Source: an uncultured Lachnospiraceae bacterium (GTDB lineage Bacteria; Bacillota; Clostridia; Lachnospirales; Lachnospiraceae). Taken from it: 64,000 nt of DNA. Within the stretch, counting starts at the first letter, position 1. Every line of letters begins with the position of its first letter. The stretch covers positions 1 through 64,000 of the forward strand of contig CANQNN010000013.1 of NCBI GenBank assembly GCA_947625205.1, written 5' to 3'. Shown piece after piece: positions 55,552 to 64,000 of this stretch. A program made the translations under genes and the position numbers. The notes under the pieces were generated by a model that was not told the DNA's origin, did no database searches, and saw only the letters and a list, made by a program, of their open reading frames with translations.

Positions 55552-56316
55552 TTAGCAAGCCCCCTCCAGTCTTTCAAGCGCCTCGGCAACTCCGCGCACC
55601 ATCGCCGAATCCTCCGGCAGATAGAAAACGTTCTGTCCGGTAATATCAAAGGTTGACAACTGACTGTCCGTTCCGATACAGGAAAGCACCGCAAGATCGC
55701 CCACATCTATATATTGTCTGACGGACTCATCCGGTATGCGGTTGATGATAACGCCTGCTTTTTCATACATCACAAGCCTGTCAGCCACTTCCCTGATCGT
55801 CCGGATAACCTGTGTCCCCTTGCGGCTGGCGTCTGTGACAAGTATCAGATGCGTCACTTTCTCCATGACGCGGCGGTTGACCTGCTCTATTCCGGCCTCT
55901 CCGTCTATCACGATGTAATCGAAATTATCCGCCAGAAGCGCGATCACTTCCTTCAGATAGGAGTTGATCTTACAGTAACATCCCGCGCTCTCCGGTCGGC
56001 CCACCGCAATAAAGGAAAACCCGTCCGTCTCCACCATCGCATCAAATATATGGTATTTCGCCTCGCCTAACAGCTCCGTGACGCTCCTTGTGTCGTTATC
56101 CTCCACGGCCGCAATGATCTTCTTGCGGATATCGTCAATGGTCATGGTGACGGTAACGCCCAGCGCCGTGGACAGCCCCACCGCCGGATCCGCATCGATC
56201 GCCAGGATCTTCTTATCCGGATATTTCCGCACCAGCAATTTGACCATGACCGCGGCAATGGATGTTTTACCTACGCCGCCTTTACCAACAACCGCCAGGA
56301 TCTTTGTATGCTCCAT
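55552..56316 (-). CDS. CooC-like nickel/ATP-binding maturation ATPase (MinD/NifH superfamily)
   Basis: KILAVVGKGGVGKTSIAAVMVKLL...ILAIDADPAVGLSTALG...FDYIVIDGEAGIEQVNRRVMEKVTHLILVTDASRKG. Confidence 0.85.
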   Translation of the reverse strand: MEHTKILAVVGKGGVGKTSIAAVMVKLLVRKYPDKKILAIDADPAVGLSTALGVTVTMTIDDIRKKIIAAVEDNDTRSVTELLGEAKYHIFDAMVETDGFSFIAVGRPESAGCYCKINSYLKEVIALLADNFDYIVIDGEAGIEQVNRRVMEKVTHLILVTDASRKGTQVIRTIREVADRLVMYEKAGVIINRIPDESVRQYIDVGDLAVLSCIGTDSQLSTFDITGQNVFYLPEDSAMVRGVAEALERLEGAC

Positions 56317-56381
56317 CAGACACCCCTCCTTATCCTATACAATACCATGCGCAGCCGCCGCTGCACAATACGAAACGAAAT

Positions 56382-56414
56382 AAAAAATCCCCCCTGCCAT
56401 CATAGCAGGAGGGA
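56382..56414 (-). terminator. Rho-independent terminator of the ABC transporter operon
   Basis: Minus strand tccctcctgc-tatgatg-gcaggggggattttttat hairpin followed by T-run. Confidence 0.85.
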
Positions 56415-56427
56415 CTTTAAAAATCAA

Positions 56428-58020
56428 TTATTTAGAAGCCTTCCAAGCGTCGTACTGAGATACGAACTCATTGTAAACATCCTGGAAACCAGCCTCATTC
56501 AGAGCTGCGTAGTAAGCATCGATCGTAGACTCTACATCAGCAGCCGGAATACCGCCGTTCTCAAGCGGGAAGCCGTACTCTTCAAATACTGCCTGGCATG
56601 CGCTGAACTGTGCCGCTACAGGCTCTTTGTTGAAACGGAAACCTGCTGCGCAGGATACGTTTGCACCGCCGTTGAAGTCGATGTACAGGTCTGCCTTGTT
56701 ATCAGGCTCGTTGTACAGAGGTGTAACGATCGTAGCGGAAGCGGACTCCCACATGGAGTGGTTGTACTTGCCTGCGTCTGTCTGCTCTACATGGCCGTTT
56801 GCATCGTAGTTGAAGTCCTCGCCCTCGATACCGAAAGTGTAGATATCAGCCAGCTTGGAGTCTGTGTAAAGAAGACCAAGGAAGTCGATACAAGCCTGTG
56901 CCTGCTCCGGTGTGCTGTTAGCTGTGATTGCATAGCAGGAACCAAGAGCGGATGTGGAGTGTGCCCATCTCTGGGTAGCAGGTGTCATAACGACATCCTG
57001 ACCGTAACGAGAGTTAGCCTCATCGTTAACCGGGATATCTGTCCACCATGAAATACCCCAATCCTGTGTCTGGGTTGTGGTATCTGTGGTTGTCTTGGTT
57101 ACTTCATCCTCGGAGATGTAACCTTTCTCACCCCACTCACCCATCAGGGTACAGAACTCTTTGTACTCGTCGGTGAGGATCGTTTCAACAACGCTGTCCG
57201 TATCTCTGTCAACAGCTACCCAGTTAGAGGTAGAGTCAGCTGTGAAGAAATCGAATTTGTCGATGTACCATCTGTAGAACATCGCGGTCTTCTGGGACAG
57301 ATAAGGATACTTCAGACCTTCGGACTTGCAGTCCTCCAACATGGGCTCAAGATCCTTCAGCGTCTTAACGGAAGACAGATCCCAGCCGTACTTGTCAACC
57401 AGATCCTTACGAGCCATGAAATCATAGCCTTCTACGTTGTCCTTATATACCGGAACAAAGTAGTTTCTGCCATCATACTTGGTAGCTTCCCACTGTCCCT
57501 CGTCCATAGACTCGTACAGAGGTGTGCCCGGAAGAAGATCCGTGATATCGTATGCTGCATTGTTAGCATACAGGTCGTTTGTTCCTACTGTACCCTGCCA
57601 GGAAGCCGTCCAGAGAAGGTTGATCTCGTTGTTAGCCAGTGCAAGGTTAGCCTTATCAGCGTACTCACCGGAACCGATATCTGTCAGAACGATCTGAACA
57701 TTGATCTTATCCTTGATGTAGTCGTTGATCGCATCCTGTACCTTCTGAACCTGTGCGGAATCAGGAGTTGCTACGTTGAAGGATGCTCTTGTCAGGTTGA
57801 TGGTTACGGCATCGCCTGAAGCCGCTGCATCTGTTGCTGTGTCTGCTGCTGCGTCGTCAGCCGGTGCAGCATCGTCAGTTGACGTGTCTGCTGCTGCGTC
57901 TGTTGCCGTGTCAGCAGCGGGCTCTGTTGTTGTAGCAGCGTCGCCGCCACCGCAGCCTACAAGCATGGTTGCGGTCATAGCGCCTGCCAGAACAAGAGCC
58001 AAGAGTTTTTTGATTTTCAT
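56428..58020 (-). CDS. Carbohydrate ABC transporter substrate-binding lipoprotein
   Basis: MKIKKLLALVLAGAMTATMLVGCGGG lipobox, acidic Ala/Asp/Thr linker, binding-protein body. ATG at 58020 with gggagg RBS. Confidence 0.92.
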   Translation of the reverse strand: MKIKKLLALVLAGAMTATMLVGCGGGDAATTTEPAADTATDAAADTSTDDAAPADDAAADTATDAAASGDAVTINLTRASFNVATPDSAQVQKVQDAINDYIKDKINVQIVLTDIGSGEYADKANLALANNEINLLWTASWQGTVGTNDLYANNAAYDITDLLPGTPLYESMDEGQWEATKYDGRNYFVPVYKDNVEGYDFMARKDLVDKYGWDLSSVKTLKDLEPMLEDCKSEGLKYPYLSQKTAMFYRWYIDKFDFFTADSTSNWVAVDRDTDSVVETILTDEYKEFCTLMGEWGEKGYISEDEVTKTTTDTTTQTQDWGISWWTDIPVNDEANSRYGQDVVMTPATQRWAHSTSALGSCYAITANSTPEQAQACIDFLGLLYTDSKLADIYTFGIEGEDFNYDANGHVEQTDAGKYNHSMWESASATIVTPLYNEPDNKADLYIDFNGGANVSCAAGFRFNKEPVAAQFSACQAVFEEYGFPLENGGIPAADVESTIDAYYAALNEAGFQDVYNEFVSQYDAWKASK

Positions 58021-58121
58021 CTTAAAAATCCTCCCTTGTTGTGATTTATTTCTAATCCGCCGCACTATTGCATTGGATCGAAACCAAAATTATGAAACTG
58101 TAAGTTGAGGCTGTAAGTATA

Positions 58122-59054
58122 TCAGCCCTTTACGGAACCTACCGTAAGACCTTTAACAAAATATTTCTGGAAGAACGGATACACTACCATGATCGGTCCG
58201 ATGACCACAAGCACGGTCGCCATCGTGGACGAATACTGCGGAATGTTGCCGCCCATCGCCGCTCTCGCGGATGCGGGAACGTTGGAGTTATTCAGCAGGA
58301 ACTCAATACTCTTCTGAATATTTACCAGCAATAACTGCAGCGGCTTCTTGCTGTCGGTAGTGATGTACAGCAATGCGTTCTGCCAGTCATTCCAATATGC
58401 GGTAGCCATCATGAAGCCTACCGCCGCCAACGAAGGCTTCAGAAGCGGAAGCGTGATCTGGAAGAATGTGCGGTACTCGCCCGCGCCGTCGATCTTGGCC
58501 GCCTCCATCAGCTCGCCGGGAATACTGTTGACAATATATGTCCTCAGGATGATGACATTCATGGTCGTCACGCATAGCGGTAAGATCAGAAGCCATAAGC
58601 TGTCCTTCAGATGATAGTAGGATGTAAAAATAATGTAGCCTGATAACTGACCGCCGTTGAACAGCATCGGAATCAGCAGGAACACGGATAAAAACTTCGC
58701 CAGCTTAAATTCCGGCCGACTGATCGCATAAGCGAACATACTCATGACGAGCAGACCGAGGAATGTTCCGAATACGGTGACGAAGATCGTCACGCCGTAG
58801 GACGTCAGTAACTGTTTGCCGTAGCGGAGTACGGAATTAACACCCACCATAGACCACTTCTCCGGGAAGAAGCTGAAACCGTTCTGTGTGATCGCTTTCT
58901 CATCCGTAAACGCCGCGATAAATACCAGCAGGATCGGCAGTCCGCAGAACAGGGTGTATAGCAGAAGGAAGAAGCCTAAGATATACTGGCCAAGTCCTTT
59001 TTTCTCTTTCTTAGACGGCAGAAGATCCGCCGCATTGCCTTTTTTCTTACTCAT
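58122..59054 (-). CDS. Carbohydrate ABC transporter permease (LplC/YtcP-like)
   Basis: NVIILRTYIVNSIPGELMEAAKIDGAGEYRTFFQITLPLLKPSLAAVGFM EAA motif. Confidence 0.93.
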   Translation of the reverse strand: MSKKKGNAADLLPSKKEKKGLGQYILGFFLLLYTLFCGLPILLVFIAAFTDEKAITQNGFSFFPEKWSMVGVNSVLRYGKQLLTSYGVTIFVTVFGTFLGLLVMSMFAYAISRPEFKLAKFLSVFLLIPMLFNGGQLSGYIIFTSYYHLKDSLWLLILPLCVTTMNVIILRTYIVNSIPGELMEAAKIDGAGEYRTFFQITLPLLKPSLAAVGFMMATAYWNDWQNALLYITTDSKKPLQLLLVNIQKSIEFLLNNSNVPASARAAMGGNIPQYSSTMATVLVVIGPIMVVYPFFQKYFVKGLTVGSVKG

Positions 59055-59125
59055 ATTTTAAAACCCTCCCAACAAGGTAAATTCCTATCGGAACCAGCCT
59101 GAGATGACCGCTGTGCGGCTCCCGG

Positions 59126-60031
59126 CTAGAACAGTGCGTTTTCCGGTGCGATCTTGCGGACCATGCCATTGGCAAACAGCATCAGAAGCAGTCCTACAAC
59201 AGACTGGAAGAAGCTGGTCGCCGCAGTAAAGCCGAAGTTTGAACTCTTAAAGATCGCATTCAGCACATAGGAGTCGATAACCTGCGTGGTTGAATACAGG
59301 ATGCCGCTGTTTCTTGTTACCTGATAGAACAGACCCGTATCGGACCTCATGATGTTACCTACGGAAAGAAGCAACATAACTGTGATCATCGGGATCAGCG
59401 CCGGCAGCGTGATGTGCCAGATCTGTTTCCACTTGTTTGCGCCGTCGATCTGCGCCGCTTCATACAGCTCGGTGTCGATACCCGCTAACACCGACATATA
59501 CAGAACGGAGCCGTAGCCTACGCTGTTCCAGATCTTAACGATAGTCAGGATCAGGGGCCATAACGATGCCGTGGAGTAGAAACGGGTCGTCATGCCGAAC
59601 GTGTTGTTCAGGATACCGGTATCGGTAGAGATGAACGCATAGACGATGAACTGTACCGCCGCATAGGAAATGAACACGGGGATGATCATGATCGTCTGCA
59701 TCACCTTGGCCATCTTCTTGAATACGAACTGATCGATTGCGATCGCCAATACAACGTTTAAGAAAGTTCCCACCGCCGTAAAGATAATGTAGTACATGAT
59801 CGTATTCTTGGTCATGTTAAAGAAAGTGCTCTTACTTGCTATCAGGAACTTAAAGTTGTCAAGTCCGCACCACGGGCTGCCCCAGATGCCCTTCGAGAAG
59901 TCGAAGTTCTTAAACGCCATTACCAGACCGGCCATAGGGACGTACATGATAAAGAACAGGATCAGGAATACCGGTAATGCCATGATCACATGCGCCCTAT
60001 GCTTCCATGTGTTTTGAAAAAAACCTTTCAT
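59126..60031 (-). CDS. Carbohydrate ABC transporter permease (LplB/UgpA-like)
   Basis: YMSVLAGIDTELYEAAQIDGANKWKQIWHITLPALIPMITVMLLLSVG EAA motif. Confidence 0.93.
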   Translation of the reverse strand: MKGFFQNTWKHRAHVIMALPVFLILFFIMYVPMAGLVMAFKNFDFSKGIWGSPWCGLDNFKFLIASKSTFFNMTKNTIMYYIIFTAVGTFLNVVLAIAIDQFVFKKMAKVMQTIMIIPVFISYAAVQFIVYAFISTDTGILNNTFGMTTRFYSTASLWPLILTIVKIWNSVGYGSVLYMSVLAGIDTELYEAAQIDGANKWKQIWHITLPALIPMITVMLLLSVGNIMRSDTGLFYQVTRNSGILYSTTQVIDSYVLNAIFKSSNFGFTAATSFFQSVVGLLLMLFANGMVRKIAPENALF

Positions 60032-60214
60032 TTTGCCACGCTCCTTTTTTATTTTTATAGCTTATAGCCCCTCATACCGTCGCGGGCTTTTCTATAACTG
60101 TTAAAATACGGCTGTCACGGTCGTCTGAGGAATCTCTTTAATTCCTCCCTTTAAAAGATTAAATGGTTTCTGCATTTATTTCATCGAAAGCACAGCTTTC
60201 GTAAATGCCCAATC

Positions 60215-61234
60215 TTATCCGATCTTGCCGACCGATCTTCCCTTAAATACCTTTCCTTCCACCACCACCATTTCAATGATGGCGCTCCGGGGTCTCTCAA
60301 CCAGACTGATCAGCTTCTCCGCCGCCGTCCTTCCCATTCTGCCGGTATCCTGTGCGAGCGTGGTAAGCTGCGGTTCAAGATGCCGTCCTATGCTGATGCC
60401 GTCGTATCCCGCCACCGAGATATCATCAGGGATCTTGAGCCCCCTGTCCTTGATGGCGTTCATCCCGCCAAAAGCAGAAAAATCATCGGCATAGCAGATA
60501 CAGGTGGGCGGCTCCCGAAGATCCAGAAGTTTTTCCGTCATCTTATACGCCAGCGCAGTGTCTCTGTAATCCCCTTCCAGAACGTATTCGTCCGGTATCT
60601 TAAGTCCCAGCTCCTCCGCCGTCCGGTAGAAGCTCGAAAGCCGGCTCTTGGTGACGCCGGACCCGGAATGCGATCCGTGGATGTAAGCGATCCGTCTGTG
60701 GCCCTGCTCATAGATATATGTAAGCAGATCGTGCATACCCTTTACATTGTCGGAGACCACCGCCACCCTGTCATTAAAGACATGGTCAACAGTGACCACC
60801 GGAATATCGCTCTTGACAAGCTCCTCCACTGCAGCGTCAAAAAAATCGGCGCAAATGATTGCGACTCCGTCAAAATTCCGATACCTGCAATGCTCGAGGA
60901 AAGACATCCTCTGTACGCCCTGTCTTACATTGTTGATAAAAGTAAGGTCATATCCCTGCTGCTCGATCGTCGCTTTAAAAGCGTTCAGCACATATGTAAA
61001 AAAATCGTGCGTAAGACCGCTCATATCGTTGGGGGAAAACAGAACCCCGATGTTATATGTCCTGTTGGTCTTAAGCGTTCTCGCCGCAGAGTTCGGAGAG
61101 TACCCCAGCTGCTTCGCAACCTGTATGATGTGCGCCCTGGTCTCTTCCCCGATATCCTTATGACCGTTTAGTGCCTTACTGACTGTGGCTATGGATACAC
61201 CACAGGCCACCGATACATCTTTCATTGATACCAT
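60215..61234 (-). CDS. LacI-family transcriptional regulator
   Basis: MVSMKDVSVACGVSIATVSKALNGHKDIGEETRAHIIQVAKQLGYSPNSAARTLKTNRTYNIGVLF. Confidence 0.95.
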   Translation of the reverse strand: MVSMKDVSVACGVSIATVSKALNGHKDIGEETRAHIIQVAKQLGYSPNSAARTLKTNRTYNIGVLFSPNDMSGLTHDFFTYVLNAFKATIEQQGYDLTFINNVRQGVQRMSFLEHCRYRNFDGVAIICADFFDAAVEELVKSDIPVVTVDHVFNDRVAVVSDNVKGMHDLLTYIYEQGHRRIAYIHGSHSGSGVTKSRLSSFYRTAEELGLKIPDEYVLEGDYRDTALAYKMTEKLLDLREPPTCICYADDFSAFGGMNAIKDRGLKIPDDISVAGYDGISIGRHLEPQLTTLAQDTGRMGRTAAEKLISLVERPRSAIIEMVVVEGKVFKGRSVGKIG

Positions 61235-61291
61235 AGTGACTGCAGCTCCCCTCAATCCCTCAATATTGAAGTTGTATCCACCCACTCGTAC

Positions 61292-61305
61292 TTAATCGTT
61301 TTCGT
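61292..61305. promoter_or_regulatory. Candidate LacI-family operator half/copy 1
   Basis: ttaatcgttttcgt; matches 13 of 14 bases with a second copy at 61466. Confidence 0.4.
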
Positions 61306-61465
61306 ATAAACATACTACATCAAAATTGATAATTGTGCAATAGATTTTTGGTTTTTTTTGTTCAACATTTATACTTTTGTCTATTTTCTACATATTATGA
61401 TGCCTGATTTTTACTGTTTCGTACAAATTTATTTACAAATTGTTCACAAATTTATTTCGGAATCA

Positions 61466-61479
61466 TTAAACGTTTTCGT
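61466..61479. promoter_or_regulatory. Candidate LacI-family operator half/copy 2
   Basis: ttaaacgttttcgt, containing AAACGTTT, about 20 bp upstream of the GH94 promoter. Confidence 0.45.
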
Positions 61480-61495
61480 CCCCCTGAAATTATGA

Positions 61496-61524
61496 TTGCA
61501 TTTGAACGGTATATTTTGTATAAT
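61496..61524 (+). promoter_or_regulatory. Sigma-A-type promoter for the GH94 gene
   Basis: TTGCAT-N17-TATAAT. Confidence 0.7.
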
Positions 61525-61572
61525 TGCCTTATTAAATAGTACGGCTTTATTACAGAAAAGGAGAACACCATT

Positions 61573-64000
61573 ATGAAATTCGGCTATTTCGATGACGAAC
61601 ACCGCGAATACGTCATCACCACACCCAGAACGCCTCTGCCGTGGATCAACTACTTAGGCTGTAACGAGTTTTTTTCTCTGATCTCGAATACCTGCGGCGG
61701 CTACACTTTCTACAAGGACGCCAAGCTGCTGCGCATGACCCGTTACCGTTACAACGACGTTCCCAACGACATCAACGGCAAATACTTCTATATTAAAGAC
61801 GGCAGCACCGTATGGAATCCGGGCTGGAAACCCACGCAGACGGACCTAGACAGCTATGAATGCCGCCACGGTATCGGTTACAGCCGTTTCACCGGGGCCA
61901 AAAACGATGTGGAAGCATCCGTACTCACTTTTGTTCCCATGAACGACAACTGTGAAATCAGCCAGTTAAAGCTGACCAACAAAGGCAATTCCGTAAAGAC
62001 GCTTTCCGTTTTCTCCTATGTGGAATGGTGTCTGTGGAACGCGGACGATGATTCCCGTAACTTCCAGCGTAATTATAGCACCGGGGAAGTAGAGGTGATC
62101 GGTTCCACCATCTATCACAAGACCGAGTACAGGGAAAGAAGAAATCATTATGCGATCTACTCTGTCAATACGAAGGTAGACGGATTCGACACGAGCCGCG
62201 ATGCCTTCCTGGGCGCATACCGCTATGCGGCTGATCCGGAAGTGGTAGAGAAAGGCCAGGCGACGAACTCCATCGCCCACGGCTGGTCCCCGATCGCTTC
62301 CCACCAGATCAATGTGACGCTGAATCCGGGTGAGACCAAATCTTACGTTTTCGTTTTAGGCTACATTGAGAATCCCGAGGACGATAAGTGGGAGGCGCCC
62401 GGCATCATCAATAAGAAGCCTGCCAACGCAATGCTGGCGAAATACCAGACAGACGCGGATGTGGAGAAGGCGTTCGCAGAACTGAATACATACTGGAACG
62501 GACTGTTATCCAAATATACCGTGAAGTCCTCCAACGAAAAAGTTGACCGCATGGTCAATATCTGGAACCAGTATCAATGTATGGTCACGTTTAACATGTC
62601 CCGTTCCGCTTCCTATTATGAGTCCGGTATCGGCAGAGGCATGGGCTTTCGGGATTCCTGTCAGGACCTTCTGGGCTTCGTACATCTGATCCCCGACCGT
62701 GCGAGACAGCGTATCATTGATATCGCGTCCACACAGTTTGAGGACGGCAGTGCGTACCATCAGTACCAGCCCCTGACCAAGAGAGGCAACGCCGACATCG
62801 GAAGCGGTTTCAACGATGATCCGCTGTGGCTGATCGCAGGCACCTCCGCGTATGTTCGTGAGAGCGGCGATACTTCCATCCTGACAGAGATGGTTCCCTT
62901 CAACAACGACATGACCGTGGCAAAGCCCCTTATGACACACCTAAAACGCTCCTTTGACTATATCGTAAATCATAAGGGTCCCCACAACCTGCCGCTGATC
63001 GGACGTGCGGACTGGAATGACTGTCTGAACTTAAACTGCTTCTCCGAGCATCCCGGCGAGTCCTTCCAGACATTCGGTCCATCCGAGGGACCTGTCGCTG
63101 AGTCCGTATTTATCGCTGGCATGTTTGTCAAGTACGGCGAGGAGTATGCACAGTTATGCGAGCTGATGGGCGATCAGGCGGAAGCGGATTACGCCCGTGC
63201 GGAAGTACAGAAGATGTACGATGCGGTATTAAAGGACGGCTGGGACGGCGACTGGTTTGTCCGCGCTTATGACGCCTACGGCAAGAAGATCGGTTCCAAA
63301 GAATGCGAAGAGGGTCAGATCTTCATCGAGTCCAACGGCTTCTGCTCTCTGGCAGGTATCGGCGTCAAAGAGGGCCTCGCCGAGAAAGCGCTTGATTCCG
63401 TTAAGGAGAAGCTGGATACCGAGTACGGCGTCATGATCCTACAGCCTGCCTACACCAGATACCACCTGGAGCTGGGCGAGATTTCTTCCTATCCGCCGGG
63501 CTATAAGGAAAATGCCGGTATCTTCTGTCACAACAACCCGTGGGTATCCATCGCGGAGACCGTGATTGGCCGCGGCGACAGAGCCTTCGAGATCTACCGC
63601 AAGACCTGTCCTTCCTATGTGGAGGAGTTCAGCGAGATCCACAGGACGGAGCCCTACGTATATTCGCAGATGGTAGCCGGCGCCGACGCCACTACCCCCG
63701 GCGAAGCCAAGAACAGCTGGCTAACCGGTACGGCGGCATGGACCTTCGTCAATGTATCGCAGCATATTTTAGGCGTATATCCGACCCACAAGGGCTTAAG
63801 CATCGATCCCTGTGTGCCGAAGGGCTTCGGTGATTTTGAACTGACCAGAAAATTCCGTGAGGGAACCTACAGCATCAAGGTTGTGAACCCCGGCAATGTA
63901 GAGAAAGGCGTTAAATCCATTACCGTAGACGGCCAGACGCTCTCCGGCTGCGTGGTGCCTTATGAGAAGGGCAAAACCCACTATGATGTTGTCGTAACTA
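61573..64000 (+). CDS. GH94 cellobiose/cellodextrin phosphorylase, truncated by window edge
   Basis: Open ORF not in the supplied track because it runs off the end; [62 protein letters not shown], and [20 protein letters not shown]. Confidence 0.93.
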   Translation, partial: MKFGYFDDEHREYVITTPRTPLPWINYLGCNEFFSLISNTCGGYTFYKDAKLLRMTRYRYNDVPNDINGKYFYIKDGSTVWNPGWKPTQTDLDSYECRHGIGYSRFTGAKNDVEASVLTFVPMNDNCEISQLKLTNKGNSVKTLSVFSYVEWCLWNADDDSRNFQRNYSTGEVEVIGSTIYHKTEYRERRNHYAIYSVNTKVDGFDTSRDAFLGAYRYAADPEVVEKGQATNSIAHGWSPIASHQINVTLNPGETKSYVFVLGYIENPEDDKWEAPGIINKKPANAMLAKYQTDADVEKAFAELNTYWNGLLSKYTVKSSNEKVDRMVNIWNQYQCMVTFNMSRSASYYESGIGRGMGFRDSCQDLLGFVHLIPDRARQRIIDIASTQFEDGSAYHQYQPLTKRGNADIGSGFNDDPLWLIAGTSAYVRESGDTSILTEMVPFNNDMTVAKPLMTHLKRSFDYIVNHKGPHNLPLIGRADWNDCLNLNCFSEHPGESFQTFGPSEGPVAESVFIAGMFVKYGEEYAQLCELMGDQAEADYARAEVQKMYDAVLKDGWDGDWFVRAYDAYGKKIGSKECEEGQIFIESNGFCSLAGIGVKEGLAEKALDSVKEKLDTEYGVMILQPAYTRYHLELGEISSYPPGYKENAGIFCHNNPWVSIAETVIGRGDRAFEIYRKTCPSYVEEFSEIHRTEPYVYSQMVAGADATTPGEAKNSWLTGTAAWTFVNVSQHILGVYPTHKGLSIDPCVPKGFGDFELTRKFREGTYSIKVVNPGNVEKGVKSITVDGQTLSGCVVPYEKGKTHYDVVVT

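Overview
The window looks like a chromosomal segment from a motile Firmicute, probably Lachnospiraceae (inferred from protein style; no taxonomy search was possible). It has four parts. (1) ~0.4-36.5 kb: a glycosyltransferase-dense island interleaved with flagellar genes. It holds UDP-galactopyranose mutase, four GT2+TPR proteins (one fused to a CgeB-like domain), further GT2s, about seven CgeB/DUF3880-like glycosyltransferase domains, a GT8, and a ~1228-aa GT/GT2/ferredoxin-FrhB/polysaccharide-pyruvyltransferase fusion, together with flagellin, flaG, fliD, fliS and a diguanylate cyclase. This is most simply read as a flagellin glycosylation island. (2) ~36.6-43.3 kb: the late flagellar operon flgM-flgN-flgK-flgK-flgL-fliW-csrA. 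(3) ~43.3-56.4 kb: an alpha-galactoside utilisation operon, then a 2-hydroxyacyl-CoA-dehydratase-type cluster with a CooC-like ATPase and an ACS/CdhC-like remnant, separated by structured intergenic repeats. (4) ~56.4-64 kb: a carbohydrate ABC transporter, a LacI regulator and a divergent GH94 phosphorylase running off the right edge. Main observations: a 9-G homopolymer inside the four-domain fusion gene (candidate phase-variation switch); an in-frame amber codon in a CgeB-like gene; a mosaic tandem GT2 duplication; three matching sigma-D/sigma-28 promoters in front of hag, flaG-fliD and flgM; a CsrA-type GGA hairpin in the hag leader; and a covarying inverted-repeat family around the dehydratase genes. 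No tRNA, rRNA, CRISPR or phage genes were seen.
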